From DATARH01 sp963734125 (GTDB lineage: Bacteria > Pseudomonadota > Alphaproteobacteria > ATCC43930 > CGMCC-115725): 64,000 nucleotides of DNA. The notes under the pieces are model-generated. The model saw nothing but the letters and a program-made list of their open reading frames with translations, searched no databases and was not told the origin of the DNA. Below, one piece after another: positions 15,929 through 26,664 of this stretch. The position numbers and the translations under genes were made by a program. Location: positions 1-64,000 of the forward strand of contig CAVTGB010000004.1 of assembly GCA_963734125.1 (NCBI GenBank), given 5' to 3'. Each line of letters opens with the position of its first letter. The first letter of the stretch is position 1.

Positions 15929-17617
15929 TCACGGGCTCGCCGCTTCGGCCTGGCGGCGCAGGGCCGAGAGAGTCGTCCGCGTCGTGATAATCTCCGGATC
16001 CATCCGCAATTCGATGATGGCCGCGCGGCGCGAGGCGAGGGCGGCCTCGAAGGCGGGTGCGAACTCCTGCGTCCGCGCGACGGCCGCCCCGAACCCGCCA
16101 TAGGCGGAGGCGAGCGCGGCAAAGTCCGGGTTTTTGAGCGCGGTGCCGACGACCCGTCCGGGGAAGCGGCGCTCCTGATGCATGCGAATCGTCCCGTACA
16201 TGGCGTTGTTGAAGAGGAGGATGATCGGCGCGGCCCCCTCGCCCAATGCGGTCATCAGCTCTTGCCCGGTCATCATGAACCCGCCGTCGCCGCAAAAGCC
16301 GACGACGATCCGCTGGGGGTGGACGAGGCTCGCCGCGACCGCGGCGGGGACGCCATAGCCCATCGCGCCGCTTGTCGGTCCGAGCTGGCGGCCAGGGCGG
16401 CGGTATTGCAGAAAGCGGTTGGGCCAGCCGCTGAAGTTGCCGGCATCCGAGGTGACGATCGCATCGTCCGGCAGGCGCTCGCGCAGCCAGCTCATCACGC
16501 GCCCCAGATCGAGGGCCGGCGCCGCCGGGAACGCGGTCGGCGTCAGCCCGGCCTCGTAGTCCGCCCGTGCCGCCTCGCGCCATGCACGCCAGCGCGGTGC
16601 AGCAATGGGCTCCAGAGCGGCGGCCGCGGCGGCAAACTCCGGCATGCCCGATTGGATCGCCAGGGTCGGCCGAAAGACGCGCCCCAATTCCTCGGCGGCG
16701 GCGTGGACGTGAATGAGCGTCTTGCCCGGGTCGGGGATGCCCATGAGCGTATAGGATTGCGAGGTGATCTCGCCGATCCGCGCGCCGACGGCGAGCACCA
16801 GATCGGCCGCTTTGAAGCGCGCCACCAGCGAGGGCGCGGCGCCGGTGCCGAGATCGCCGACAAACGAGGAGAGCCGGTTGTCGACGATGTCCTGGCGCCG
16901 GAACGACGAGCACACCGGCAACTGATTAGCTTCGGCAAATCGGGCGATGTCGGCCGCCGCGGCATCACTCCAGCCGCTGCCGCCGACCAGCATGATCGGC
17001 CGCTCGGAGCGGTTGATCAGCCGGCGCATTTCAGAGAGATCGGCGGCGCCGGGATGGGCGTGCACGGCGCGGTACGGGCCGACGACAGCGGTCGCGCAGC
17101 GGTCGCGCAGCATGTCTTCGGGGAGCGCCAGCACGACTGGGCCGGGCCGGCCCGAAGTGGCGATCTGGAACGCCTGGTTCACCAGCTCGGGAACGCGTTC
17201 GGCCAGGTCGATCTGCGCCACCCATTTGGCGAGCGGTGCGTACATCTTGCGGAAATCGACTTCCTGGAACGCCTCGCGGTCGATCTGATGACGGGCCACC
17301 TGGCCGACCAGCACGACCATCGGGGTCGAATCCTGGTAGGCCGTGTGCACCCCGATCGAGGCGTTGCAGGCGCCCGGGCCCCGCGTCACCAGGAGGATTC
17401 CGGGTTCGCCGGTCAGCTTGCCGTAGGCCTCCGCCATAAAGGCGGCGCCGCCCTCTTGGCGGCAGGTGACGAGGCGGATCTCGGGAGCATCGAAAAGCGC
17501 GTCGAGGACTTCGAGATAGCTCTCGCCGGCAACGCTGAACGCCATCCGGACGCCATGCGCGCGCAATGACGCGACGACCAACTGGCCGCCACTCATTAGA
17601 GGCAAATTCGCCACCAT
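15929..17617 (-). CDS. Thiamine pyrophosphate-dependent enzyme, acetolactate synthase-like
   Basis: A 562-residue three-domain TPP enzyme. E55 in CRQEGGAAFMAEAYG is the cofactor-activating glutamate, the middle domain has RPIMLVGGSGW and DLVLAVGARIGE, and the TPP/Mg motif runs from GDG (443-445) to NN (470-471). Relatives include acetolactate synthase large subunit, oxalyl-CoA decarboxylase and benzaldehyde lyase-type enzymes; no ilvH small subunit is nearby, so a catabolic or specialised role is more likely than branched-chain synthesis. It is coupled to the methyltransferase that follows. Start could be MVAN (17617) or MSGG (17596). Confidence 0.8.
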   Translation of the reverse strand: MVANLPLMSGGQLVVASLRAHGVRMAFSVAGESYLEVLDALFDAPEIRLVTCRQEGGAAFMAEAYGKLTGEPGILLVTRGPGACNASIGVHTAYQDSTPMVVLVGQVARHQIDREAFQEVDFRKMYAPLAKWVAQIDLAERVPELVNQAFQIATSGRPGPVVLALPEDMLRDRCATAVVGPYRAVHAHPGAADLSEMRRLINRSERPIMLVGGSGWSDAAAADIARFAEANQLPVCSSFRRQDIVDNRLSSFVGDLGTGAAPSLVARFKAADLVLAVGARIGEITSQSYTLMGIPDPGKTLIHVHAAAEELGRVFRPTLAIQSGMPEFAAAAAALEPIAAPRWRAWREAARADYEAGLTPTAFPAAPALDLGRVMSWLRERLPDDAIVTSDAGNFSGWPNRFLQYRRPGRQLGPTSGAMGYGVPAAVAASLVHPQRIVVGFCGDGGFMMTGQELMTALGEGAAPIILLFNNAMYGTIRMHQERRFPGRVVGTALKNPDFAALASAYGGFGAAVARTQEFAPAFEAALASRRAAIIELRMDPEIITTRTTLSALRRQAEAASP

Positions 17618-17653
17618 CGCCGCACCGCGCCGTTGCCTAGCCAGGTCCCGAGG

Positions 17654-18499
17654 CTATGGCCGTCGCGCCTCGAAAACAATCGCCTGCAACGGCAGCCGCG
17701 TCGGGTTGGCGCCGAATTCGCGCGGCAGCGCTTGCCGCAGTTCTTCGACGACCTGCTCGGGATCGATGCCGCCGCGCGCCCGGATCTGGTCGGCTACCGG
17801 GCTGCCATAAACGAGCGCCCGGGCGAATGCCGCGCCATCCGGAACGGTGGTCTTGCGGCCGAGCACGGCAACTCGCAACTCGGTCAAACCGGCACGGTGC
17901 AGCGAATCCTTGATCGGATCGATGCGGTGATAGGCGAACGGCGCGTCGAAGAAATTCGGCGGATCGGATGGGAAAAACCCTGCGGCGATCTCAGCGGGCA
18001 GGCGGCCGATCGGATTATGATCGTGTGAGTCCCAGACGCTGAAAACATACCGGCCGCCGCCCGCTAGGACTCGGTACACCTCGCTGTACGCTTTATCCTT
18101 ATCCGGGAAGAACATCACCCCGAACTGACAGACCGCCGCATCAAAGCTGTTGTCCGGGAATGGCAACGCCATCGCGTCGGCTTGTTGAAAGGTCACCGCC
18201 TCATCGGCACGGAATTTGCGTCGCGCAACATCGAGCATCGGCGGGTTGAGATCGGTGACGGTCAGTTGTGCTTCCCGCGGCAAGAGATCGCGCAGCCGGC
18301 GGCTGACAATGCCGGTGCCAGCAGCGATCTCCAGGACCCTCAGCGGGGCGGAAGACGCGACCCGCCGACCGATGTCGTCGGCGAAATCAACGAAAAGAAC
18401 AGGCCCGAGCCCACGATCGTAAAAATCAGGCATCCTGCCGCCAACCTGGTCGTAGAGGTTCCGGGCAGCATCGCCGGATGTGGCCGATCGATCGCTCAT
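17654..18499 (-). CDS. Class I SAM-dependent methyltransferase (UbiE-like)
   Basis: A 281-residue methyltransferase starting MSDRSATSGDAARNLYDQ; ATG 18499 follows GGAGAG. Motifs: RVLEIAAGTGIVSRRLRD, TVTDLNPPMLDVARRK, FQQADAMALPFPDNSFDAAV, FGVMFFPDKDKAYSEVYRVL and GGRYVFSVWD, which resemble ubiquinone/menaquinone C-methyltransferases and phosphatidylethanolamine methyltransferase-like proteins. Substrate unknown. The upstream open frame to 18802 is repeat-derived sequence and not part of the gene. Confidence 0.85.
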   Translation of the reverse strand: MSDRSATSGDAARNLYDQVGGRMPDFYDRGLGPVLFVDFADDIGRRVASSAPLRVLEIAAGTGIVSRRLRDLLPREAQLTVTDLNPPMLDVARRKFRADEAVTFQQADAMALPFPDNSFDAAVCQFGVMFFPDKDKAYSEVYRVLAGGGRYVFSVWDSHDHNPIGRLPAEIAAGFFPSDPPNFFDAPFAYHRIDPIKDSLHRAGLTELRVAVLGRKTTVPDGAAFARALVYGSPVADQIRARGGIDPEQVVEELRQALPREFGANPTRLPLQAIVFEARRP

Positions 18500-18872
18500 G
18501 GTGCTCTCCGTCCTGTGGGTGTCCGGGTGTCCGGGTGGCCGTGGGGGCGCCATCAGCCATTTGAGATGATGTGTCGTTCGGAGGAAAGAGGCTTGTCCGC
18601 GCGCGTTTCGCGTTCCCCGCCAGATCGCGCCCTGATCGCGTCCCTCATCACGGCGCCGAGATTGCTTCGCTCCACTCGCGATGACATCAAAAAAGTTGTC
18701 GTTGCGAGGAGAGCGGCGACGACGCAATCTCGCGCCGCCGGGCTGCGGCGGCAGTGCGGCGATGGGGAGGAACCCGGCCGCCGTCGCATACCTACTCGGC
18801 ATGGCAAGCGTGATGACCCCCGATCAATCGTCGCGAGCCGCAGCGGCGCCGGCGCCCGGCGGCTAGTCGGCG
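18500..18872. other. Intergenic region between divergent methyltransferase and efflux genes
   Basis: These 373 bases separate two divergently read genes, so promoters for both should lie here. I see a tandem short duplication (GTGTCCGGGTGTCCGGGTGG near 18519-18538) and one copy of repeat family B (18658-18732), but no protein-coding gene and no clear sigma-70 elements. Confidence 0.5.
18658..18732. repeat. Dispersed repeat, family B, copy 1 (inverted pair)
   Basis: Left arm 18658-18685 (GAGATTGCTTCGCTCCACTC...) is the imperfect inverse of the right arm 18698-18732 (GTCGTTGCGAGGAGAGCGGC...). A half copy lies at 47762-47788. The unit GTCATTGCGAGCGAAGCGAA is widespread in alphaproteobacterial intergenic DNA. 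Confidence 0.7.
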
Positions 18873-20196
18873 ATGGACGATCAGCCACCCGGCCCGCTCA
18901 CGGCGCCGCCGCACCAGCGCGACGATGTGGATCGGGATTCGCGCGCACCGTCGTGGACCGCGCCCGCTCGCGACACCGGTTCCCGGTCGCACAGCGCGCT
19001 CTGGCTCCTCCTTATCCTCTTTGTTGTCGGCGGACTGGTGGCCTGGGTGGTGCTGCGCGCCGGTCACCAGGCGGCCACGACCGGGCGCTTCCAATCTTCG
19101 GGCCCGATGCCGGTCGGCACGGCCAAGGTCGGCAAGGGCGATATGCCGATCGTGCTCAGCGGGCTCGGTGCGGTCACCCCGCTCGCGACGGTGACGGTCA
19201 AGACCCAGATCGCCGGCCAATTGACCGAAGTCGCCTTCAAGGAAGGCCAGGTCGTCAACAAGGGCGATTTTCTCGCTCAGATCGATCCGCGTCCCTACCA
19301 GGTCGCGCTCGAGCAGGCCGAAGGGCAGCTGGCAAAAGATCAGGCGCTGCTCAAGAATGCCCAGGTCGATCTGGCGCGCTACCGCACCCTGATCGCGGAA
19401 AACTCGGTCGCCCGGCAGATCCTCGACACGCAGGCGGCGCTGGTGCAACAGGATGTCGGCACCGTTCAGGCCGATCAGGCGCAGGTCGACACCCAAAAGC
19501 TCAACCTCGTCTACTGCCACATCATCGCGCCGGTCGGCGGGCGGGTCGGGTTGCGCCAGGTCGATCCCGGCAATTACGTGCAGACGAGCGATGCCAACGG
19601 CATTGTCGTCATCACCCAGCTCCAGCCGATCTCGGTCATTTTCACCTTGCCGGAAGACAATCTGCCGACCGTCCTGCAAGCGCCTGCATGCCGGCGCCGC
19701 CCTGCCGGCGACCGCGTACGACCGGACCGGCGCGACCAAGCTCGATACCGGCACGTTGGAAACCGTCGACAATCAGATCGATCCGACGACGGGGACGGTC
19801 AAGCTGCGGGCGATCTTCGACAACCCGGAGACGAGCCTGTTTCCCAACCAGTTCGTCAACGTGAAGTTGCTGGTCGACACGCTGCACGATGCGAGCATTG
19901 CCCCGATCTCGGCGATCCAGCGCGGCGCGCCGGGGACGTTCGTCTATCTCGTCAACCGGGGACACGGTCTCGGCTCAGCCGGTCGACGCTTGGGCCCAGG
20001 CAACAACCAGACCGTCGCGATCACCAAAGGGCTGACACCCGGCCAGGTCGTGGTCACCGACGGCGCCGACCGGCTCAAGGATGGCGCCAAGGTGAAAGTC
20101 GTCGAACCGGGTCCGCCGGCCGCCGCACCCAGCGGGCAGCAGCCCTCGGGAAAAGCCAAGCCGTCGGGTCGAGGGAAGCCCCGGAGCGGCGGGTGA
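18873..20196 (+). CDS. mdtA: RND efflux periplasmic adaptor subunit MdtA-like (frameshifted)
   Basis: Membrane fusion protein linking the RND pump to the outer-membrane channel. A cytoplasmic Pro/Arg-rich N-terminus precedes one membrane anchor (LWLLLILFVVGGLVAWVVL, about 44-62), then the biotinyl-lipoyl halves (VTVKTQIAGQLTEVAFKEGQ and PVGGRVGLRQVDPGNYV) flanking a helical hairpin, and the MdtA-type barrel (YDRTGATKLDTGTLETVDNQ, LFPNQFVNVKLLVDTL, AIQRGAPGTFVYLV). A +1 insertion near 19683 breaks the frame; removing one C restores VLQALHAGAALPATAYDR. A compensating indel pair near 19960 and 19995 garbles about 12 residues. First gene of a four-gene efflux operon. Confidence 0.85.
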
Positions 20197-20224
20197 GGTT
20201 GGTGGCTCACAGTCCGGGACCCCG

Positions 20225-23200
20225 ATGAGCCCGTCGCGGCTTTTCATCTTGCGGCCGGTCGCAACCTCGCTGCTGATGGCGGCGATCATGCTGGTCGGCA
20301 TCGTCGCCTACCGGTTCCTGCCGCTCTCTGCCTTGCCCGAGGTCGATTATCCGACGATCCAGGTGGTGACGCTCTATCCCGGCGCGAGCCCGGATGTGAT
20401 GACCGTCGTCGGTGACTTCACCGCTCGAAGTGCAGCTCGGCCAGATGCCGGGCCTCAACCAGATGTCGTCGGTCAGCTCGGCGGGGTCGTCGGCGATCAC
20501 GCTGCAGTTCACCCTCGCCTTGAGCCTCGATGTCGCCGAGCAGGAGGTCCAGGCGGCGATCAACGCGGCCGGCAACCTGTTGCCCTCCGACCTGCCGGCG
20601 CCGCCGATCTACGCCAAGGTCAACCCGGCCGATGCGCCGATCCTGACCCTGGGGCTCACCTCGAAGACGCTGCCGCTGACCGAGGTCGAAGACCTCGCCG
20701 ACACGCGTCTCGCGCAGAAGATCTCGCAGCTGACCGGGGTCGGCCTCGTCAGCGTCAGCGGCGGGCACCGCCCGGCGGTGCGCATCCAGGCCAATCTGCG
20801 CCAGCTCGCCGCCTATGGCCTCAACATCGACGATCTGCGCACGACGATCAACAACGCCAACGTCAACACGCCCAAGGGCAATTTCGACGGGCCGAGCCGG
20901 CAGTACACGATCAACGCCAACGACCAGCTGAAGAAGGCGTCGCGACTATACCGATCTGGTGGTCGCCTACCGCAACGGCGCGCCGGTGCACCTCTCCGAT
21001 GTGGCGGTCGCGACCGATGGCGCGGAAAACACCAAGCTCGCCGGCTGGATGAACACCACCGAGGCGGTCATCCTCAACATCCAGCGCCAGCCCGGCGCCA
21101 ATGTGATCGAGGTCGTCGACCGCATCCAGGCGCTGTTGCCGCAGCTGCAAGGCGGCATTGCCGGCGGCGGTCGATGTCGCGGTCCTGACCGACCGCACCA
21201 ACACGATCCGCGCCTCGGTCGCCGATGTCGAGTTCGAGCTCGGCCTCGCGGTCGTCCTCGTCGTGTTGGTGATCTTCCTGTTTCTGCGCAGCGTCTCGGC
21301 GACGGTGATCCCGAGCCTCTCGGTGCCGCTGTCCCTGGTCGGCACGCTCGCGGTCATGTACCTCGCCGGATTCAGCCTCAACAACCTGTCGCTGATGGCG
21401 ATGACGATCGCCACCGGGTTTGTCGTCGACGATGCGATCGTCATGATCGAGAACATCTCGCGCTATATCGAGGCGGGCGACCCGCCCTGGAGGCCGCGCT
21501 CAAGGGCTCCGAGCAGATCGGCTTCACGATCATCTCGCTGACGGTGTCGCTGATCGCGGTGCTGATCCCGCTTATTGTTCATGGCCGATGTGGTCGGGCG
21601 CCTGTTTCGCGAGTTCGCGCTCACCCTCGCGGTGACGATCATCATCTCGGCGATCGTGTCGTTGACCCTGGTGCCGATGCTGTGCGCGAAACTGCTGCGT
21701 CACCGCCCGCCGAAGCAGAGATGTCGCCTGGTCGCACGCAAGAGCCAGCAATGGTTCGACGCCGGGATCGCGCGCTACGGCCGCGCGCTCGACTGGGTGC
21801 TCGACCGCCAGGCGCTGACGCTGCTTCGTCGCGGTCGCGACGCTGGCGCTGACCGTGTTCTTCTACGTCATGATCCCCAAGGGCTTCTTCCCGGTCCAGG
21901 ATACCGGGCTCATCCAGGGCATCTCGCGAGGCCTCGCCCGCCGTATCGTTCGCCGCGATGTCCGAGCGGCAGCAGGCGCTGGCCGCCGCCATCCTGAAGG
22001 ATCCCGACGTCGTCAGCCTGTCGTCCTTCATCGGGGTCGACGGCACGAATACCACCCTCAACACCGGTCGGATGCTGATCAACCTGAAGCCGCGCGATGA
22101 GCGCCGCCTCGAGCGCCAGCGACATCATCCGCCGGCTCTCCGGCGAGATCGCCGGGGTTGCCGGCATCACGCTCTACATGCAGCCGGTGCAGGACCTGAC
22201 GATCGACGCGACGGTCAGCCGCGGCCAGTACCAGTTCGCCCTCGAGGACGCCAACCCCGACGAGTTCGCGCTGTGGGTCCCGCGCCTGATCGCCGCGGCT
22301 GCAGCAGATCCCGGATCTCGCGGACGTGTCGACGAGCTATGCCGAAAACGGGCCGTCGGCCTATGTCCTCATCGACCGCGCGACCGCGGGCCGGTTCGGG
22401 ATCACGCCGGCGACCATCGACAACGCGCTTTACGACTCGTTCGGGCAGCGCATCGTCTCGACGATCTTTACCCAGTCGAACCAGTACCGGGTGATCCTCG
22501 AAGCCGATCCGGCATTGCAGCAGTCGCTGTCCTCGCTCGGCGCGATCTATCTGCCGTCCTCGACCGCCGCCAATGGCCAGGTGCCGCTGTCGGCGATCGC
22601 GCAGACCGTTGAGCAGACCGCGCCGATGGCGATCAGTCATCTCGGCCAGTTTCCGTCGGCGATGATCTCGTTCAACCTGGCTCCCGGCGCCTCGCTCGGC
22701 GAGGCGGTCGATGCGATCCGCGCGGCGGAGACCGAGATCGCCATGCCGGCCAGCATGATCACCGCGTTCCAGGGCGCCGCCCTCGCCTTTCAGGCGGCGC
22801 TCGGCAACGAGCTCTTGTTGATCACCGCGGCGATCGTCACGGTCTACATCGTGCTGGGCGTGCTCTACGAAAGCTACATCCACCCGCTCACGATCCTCTC
22901 GACCCTGCCGTCGGCCGGGCTTGGCGCGCTCCTCGCGCTGATGCTCGACGGCAGCGACCTCAGCATCGTCGCGATCATCGGCATCATTCTGCTGATCGGC
23001 ATCGTCAAGAAGAACGGGATCATGATGGTCGATTTCGCGCTGTATGCGCAGCGCGAGGAAGGCAAGGCGCCGCGCGAGGCGATCCATCAGGCATCGCTCT
23101 TGCGCTTTCGCCCGATCATGATGACGACGATGGCGGCGATGTTCGCCGCGCTGCCGCTTGATGCTCGGTACCGGGACGGGGTCGGAGCTGCGCCATCCGC

Positions 23201-23349
23201 TCGGGGTCACGATCGTCGGCGGTCTGATCTTGAGCCAGGCGATGACCTTGTTCACGACACCGGTCATCTATCTCGGCTTCGATCGCCTCGGCCGCGCGAC
23301 CCGCCGGCGGTTCGGTCACCTCTTCAATGCCGAGGACAGGGCGCGGTGA
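20225..23349 (+). pseudogene. mdtB: RND multidrug efflux permease MdtB-like, broken by about ten frameshifts
   Basis: The reconstructed protein (about 1,040 residues) is an AcrB-superfamily inner-membrane pump, from MSPSRLFILRPVATSLLMAA to HLFNAEDRAR. Conserved blocks occur in three shifting frames: LPEVDYPTIQVVTLYPGASP, VNPADAPILTLGL, the proton-relay helix FVVDDAIVMIENI, FREFALTLAVTIIIS, VLGVLYESYIHPLTILSTLP and LIGIVKKNGIMMVDFAL. Apparent indels lie near 20404, 20943, 21164, 21488 (a deletion), 21573, 21824, 21930, 22108, 22297 and 23160; the others are +1 insertions. Protein similarity continues smoothly across each, so the damage is recent or a sequencing artefact. Its stop overlaps the GTG start of the mdtC-like gene. 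Confidence 0.8.
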
Positions 23350-26300
23350 GCCTGTCGACCCAGTTCATCGAGCGGCCGGTCGCGACCACCCTGTTGACGA
23401 TCGGCGTTGCGCTGGCGGGCCTGTTTGCCTTCGGCAAGCTGCCGGTGTCACCGTTGCCGCAGGTCGACTTCCCGACGATCTCGGTCTTCGCAGGGATGCC
23501 GGGCGCCAGCCCCGAGACAATGGCGACGACGGTGGCAACCCCGCTCGAGCGCCATCTCGGGGTCATTGCCGACGTCACCGAGATGACGTCGTCGAGCACC
23601 GTCGGTTCGACCCGCATCACGCTCCAGTTTGGGCTGAGCCGCAATATCGACGGTGCGGCGCGCGATGTGCAGGCGGCGATCAACGCGGCGCGCGTCGATT
23701 TGCCGACGAGCCTCAGGTCCAACCCGACCTACCGCAAGGTCAATCCGGCCGATGCGCCGGTCATGATCCTGTCCTTGACCTCCGATACCGAGACCCGCGG
23801 CCAGATGTTCGACGCCGCCTCGACGATCCTGCAGCCGGCGCTGTCTCAAATCCAAGGCATCGGGCAGGTGACGATCGGCGGCAGCGCCGCGCCGGCCGTG
23901 CGGGTCGAGCTCAACCCGACGGCGCTCTTCAAATACGGGATCGGGCTCGAAGATGTCCGGGCCGCGCTCGCCTCGGCCAACGCCCACAGCCCGAAAGGGG
24001 CGATCGAGGACGGTGCGCGTCATTTCCAGCTGTACACCAACGATCAGGCGAATAAGCCCGAGGATTACCAGCCGCTCGTCGTCGCCTACCGTAATGGGGC
24101 GGCGGTGCGTTTGACCGATGTCGCCACCGTCGAGGACGGGCCGGAAAACCTGCGCAATGCGGGCCTGGCCAACGGCAAGCCGGCGGTGCTGGTGATCCTC
24201 TATACCCAGCCGGGCGGCAACATCATCGAGACCGTCGATCACATCACGGCAGAGCTGCCGCAGCTGCGCGCGTCGATGCCGAGCGATATCGACCTCAGTG
24301 TCGCGATGGACCGCAGCACCACGATCCGCGCTTCGGTCCACGATGTCGAGGTGACGCTGGTGATCGCGATCGGGCTGGTGATCCTGGTCGTGTTTTTCTT
24401 CCTGCGCAGCCCGCGCGCCACGTTGATCCCGAGCGTCGCGGTCCCGGTGTCCTTGATCGGCACCTTCGGGGCGATGTACCTCCTGGGCTACAGCCTCGAC
24501 AATCTGTCCTTGATGGCGCTGACGGTCTCGACCGGGTTTGTCGTCGACGACGCGATCGTCGTCCTGGAAAACGTCACCCGCCACCTCGAGGCGGGGATGG
24601 CGCGGCGCGAGGCGGCGCTCATTGGCGCCCGCGAGGTCGGGTTCACCGTCCTGTCGATGAGCCTCTCGCTCATCGCGGTCTTCGTGCCGATCCTCCTCAT
24701 GGGCGGGATCGTCGGGCGGATGTTCCGCGAATTCGCGATGACCCTGTCGGTGGCGATCCTGATCTCGCTCGCGGTGTCCTTGACCACGACACCGATGATG
24801 TGCGCCTACATCGCGATCCATAGCGCGCCGGCTGCGCGCTCGCGCTGGTATGTCGCCGGTGAGCGCGTATTCGAGGGGATGCTCGGTTTCTACGAGCGGA
24901 CGCTGGCCCAGGCGCTGCGCTGGCCGGGCCTGGTTCTGCTGGTCCTTTTTCTGACCGTCGCGCTCAACGTCTATCTGTTCGTGCTCATCCCGAAGGGCCT
25001 CTTTCCGCTGCAGGACACCGGACGCATGATCGGCGGGATCCAGGCCGATCAGAGCATCTCGTTTCAATTGATGCGGGACAAGCTGACCGAGTTCATCGGG
25101 ATCATCCGGGCGGACCCGGCGGTCGCCAGCGTCGTCGGCTTCACCGGCGGCGGCCAGACGAACTCCGGCTTTGTGTTCATTGCCTTGAAGCCGATCTCCG
25201 AGCGCAAGCAGTCGGTCTTCCAAGTCATCGGGAGACTGCGTGGCAAGCTCGGTCGGGTCGCCGGCGCGCGCCTGTTTCTGGTGCCGGTGCAGGACATCCG
25301 CGCCGGTGGCCGGCCGAGCAGCGCCGAATACCAGTACACGCTGCAGGGCGACGATTTGGAGCAGCTTTACGAATGGGTGCCAAAGGTCACCGCGGCGCTG
25401 GAGCAGTTGCCGGAGCTGACCGACGTCAATTCCGACCAGCAGCAGAAGGGTCTCGAAACCGATCTAGCGATCGACCGTGCGACCGCGGCGCGTCTCGGCC
25501 TCGCGGTCTCTCAGATCGACAACACGCTCTACGATGCGTTCGGCCAGCGCCAGGTTTCGGTGATCTACAACCCGCGCAATCAGTATCACGTCGTGATGGA
25601 GGTGGCGCCGCAATACTGGCAGAGCCCTGATACGCTCAGCCAGATCTACATCAGCAGCGCCGGTGGCCCGGTCAAAGGCACCCAGTCGACCAACGCGCTC
25701 GCCGGGACAGTTTCGGCGAAGACGGCAAAATCCACGACGCAAGCCCCGGCGAGCACGGCCGCGCAGATCGCGGCCGATACCGCACGCAACCAGGCGAACA
25801 ACGCGCTTGCCAATACCGGACACGGCGCCACCTCAACCGGCGCCGCGGTCAGCACCGCGCGCGAGAACATGGTGCCGTTGTCGGCGATCGCCCGTTACCA
25901 CGCCGGCAGCACACCTCTCGCGGTCAATCATCAGGGCCTCTTCGTCGCCAGCACGATCTCGTTCAACCTGAAGCCCGGCACCTCGCTCAGCGCCGCGACG
26001 AAGGCGATCGACAACGCCATGGCGGGTCTCCAACTGCCGGCGACGATCCACGCCTCTTTCCAGGGCACGGCGCGCCTTTTTCAGGAGTCGCTCGCCAACG
26101 AGCCGATCCTGATCGGTGCGGCGCTGCTAGCCGTCTATATCGTGCTCGGAGTGCTCTATGAGAGCTACATCCACCCGATCACGATCCTGTCGACCTTGCC
26201 CTCGGCCGGGGTCGGCGCGGTGCTGGCGCTGATGCTGTTCAACATCGACTTCAGCATCATCGCGCTGATCGGGGTCATCCTCCTCATTGGCATCGTCAAG

Positions 26301-26648
26301 AAGAACGCGATCATGATGATCGACTTCGCGCTGATGACCCAGCGCGCCGAGGGCATCGGCCCGCACGAGGCGATCTACCGCGCCGCGCTCAGGCGCTTCC
26401 GCCCGATCATGATGACGACGATGGCGGCCGCGCTCGGCGCCCTGCCGCTGGCGATCGGTTTTGGCGAGGGGGCCGAATTGCGCCGGCCGCTCGGGATCTC
26501 GATCGTCGGCGGGCTCCTCGTCAGCCAGGTGCTGACATTGTACACGACCCCCGTCATCTATCTCTATCTCGACCGGCTGCGGCTGTGGGGCCTGCGCCGC
26601 CGAGCCGCTGGACGGCTCCGCGGCCACGCCGCCGAACCCGGCCAATGA
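23346..26648 (+). CDS. mdtC: RND multidrug efflux permease MdtC-like with an extra periplasmic insert
   Basis: A 1,100-residue pump starting at GTG 23346 (MSLSTQFIERPVATTLL), which overlaps the TGA of the mdtB-like gene (GTGA). All RND features are intact: TTVATPLERHLGVIADVTEM, VNPADAPVMILSL, the proton-relay Asp pair in GFVVDDAIVVLENV, FREFAMTLSVAILISLAVS, LGVLYESYIHPITILSTLPS and LIGIVKKNAIMMIDFAL. MdtB and MdtC form a heteromeric trimer in known systems. E. coli MdtC has about 1,025 residues; the excess is mostly a Thr/Ala/Asn-rich insert at about residues 773-841 in the second porter subdomain, absent from the MdtB-like copy. No frameshift is visible in this gene. Confidence 0.9.
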   Translation: MSLSTQFIERPVATTLLTIGVALAGLFAFGKLPVSPLPQVDFPTISVFAGMPGASPETMATTVATPLERHLGVIADVTEMTSSSTVGSTRITLQFGLSRNIDGAARDVQAAINAARVDLPTSLRSNPTYRKVNPADAPVMILSLTSDTETRGQMFDAASTILQPALSQIQGIGQVTIGGSAAPAVRVELNPTALFKYGIGLEDVRAALASANAHSPKGAIEDGARHFQLYTNDQANKPEDYQPLVVAYRNGAAVRLTDVATVEDGPENLRNAGLANGKPAVLVILYTQPGGNIIETVDHITAELPQLRASMPSDIDLSVAMDRSTTIRASVHDVEVTLVIAIGLVILVVFFFLRSPRATLIPSVAVPVSLIGTFGAMYLLGYSLDNLSLMALTVSTGFVVDDAIVVLENVTRHLEAGMARREAALIGAREVGFTVLSMSLSLIAVFVPILLMGGIVGRMFREFAMTLSVAILISLAVSLTTTPMMCAYIAIHSAPAARSRWYVAGERVFEGMLGFYERTLAQALRWPGLVLLVLFLTVALNVYLFVLIPKGLFPLQDTGRMIGGIQADQSISFQLMRDKLTEFIGIIRADPAVASVVGFTGGGQTNSGFVFIALKPISERKQSVFQVIGRLRGKLGRVAGARLFLVPVQDIRAGGRPSSAEYQYTLQGDDLEQLYEWVPKVTAALEQLPELTDVNSDQQQKGLETDLAIDRATAARLGLAVSQIDNTLYDAFGQRQVSVIYNPRNQYHVVMEVAPQYWQSPDTLSQIYISSAGGPVKGTQSTNALAGTVSAKTAKSTTQAPASTAAQIAADTARNQANNALANTGHGATSTGAAVSTARENMVPLSAIARYHAGSTPLAVNHQGLFVASTISFNLKPGTSLSAATKAIDNAMAGLQLPATIHASFQGTARLFQESLANEPILIGAALLAVYIVLGVLYESYIHPITILSTLPSAGVGAVLALMLFNIDFSIIALIGVILLIGIVKKNAIMMIDFALMTQRAEGIGPHEAIYRAALRRFRPIMMTTMAAALGALPLAIGFGEGAELRRPLGISIVGGLLVSQVLTLYTTPVIYLYLDRLRLWGLRRRAAGRLRGHAAEPGQ

Positions 26649-26664
26649 CCATCCCTCTCTCCGT

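Noticed and set aside
15902..17569. 555-codon plus-strand open frame opposite the TPP enzyme
   Set aside because: Entirely antisense to a conserved enzyme with intact motifs; low-complexity translation.
23448..25223. 591-codon minus-strand open frame inside the mdtC-like gene
   Set aside because: Asp/Arg/Gly-rich antisense shadow of a conserved pump.
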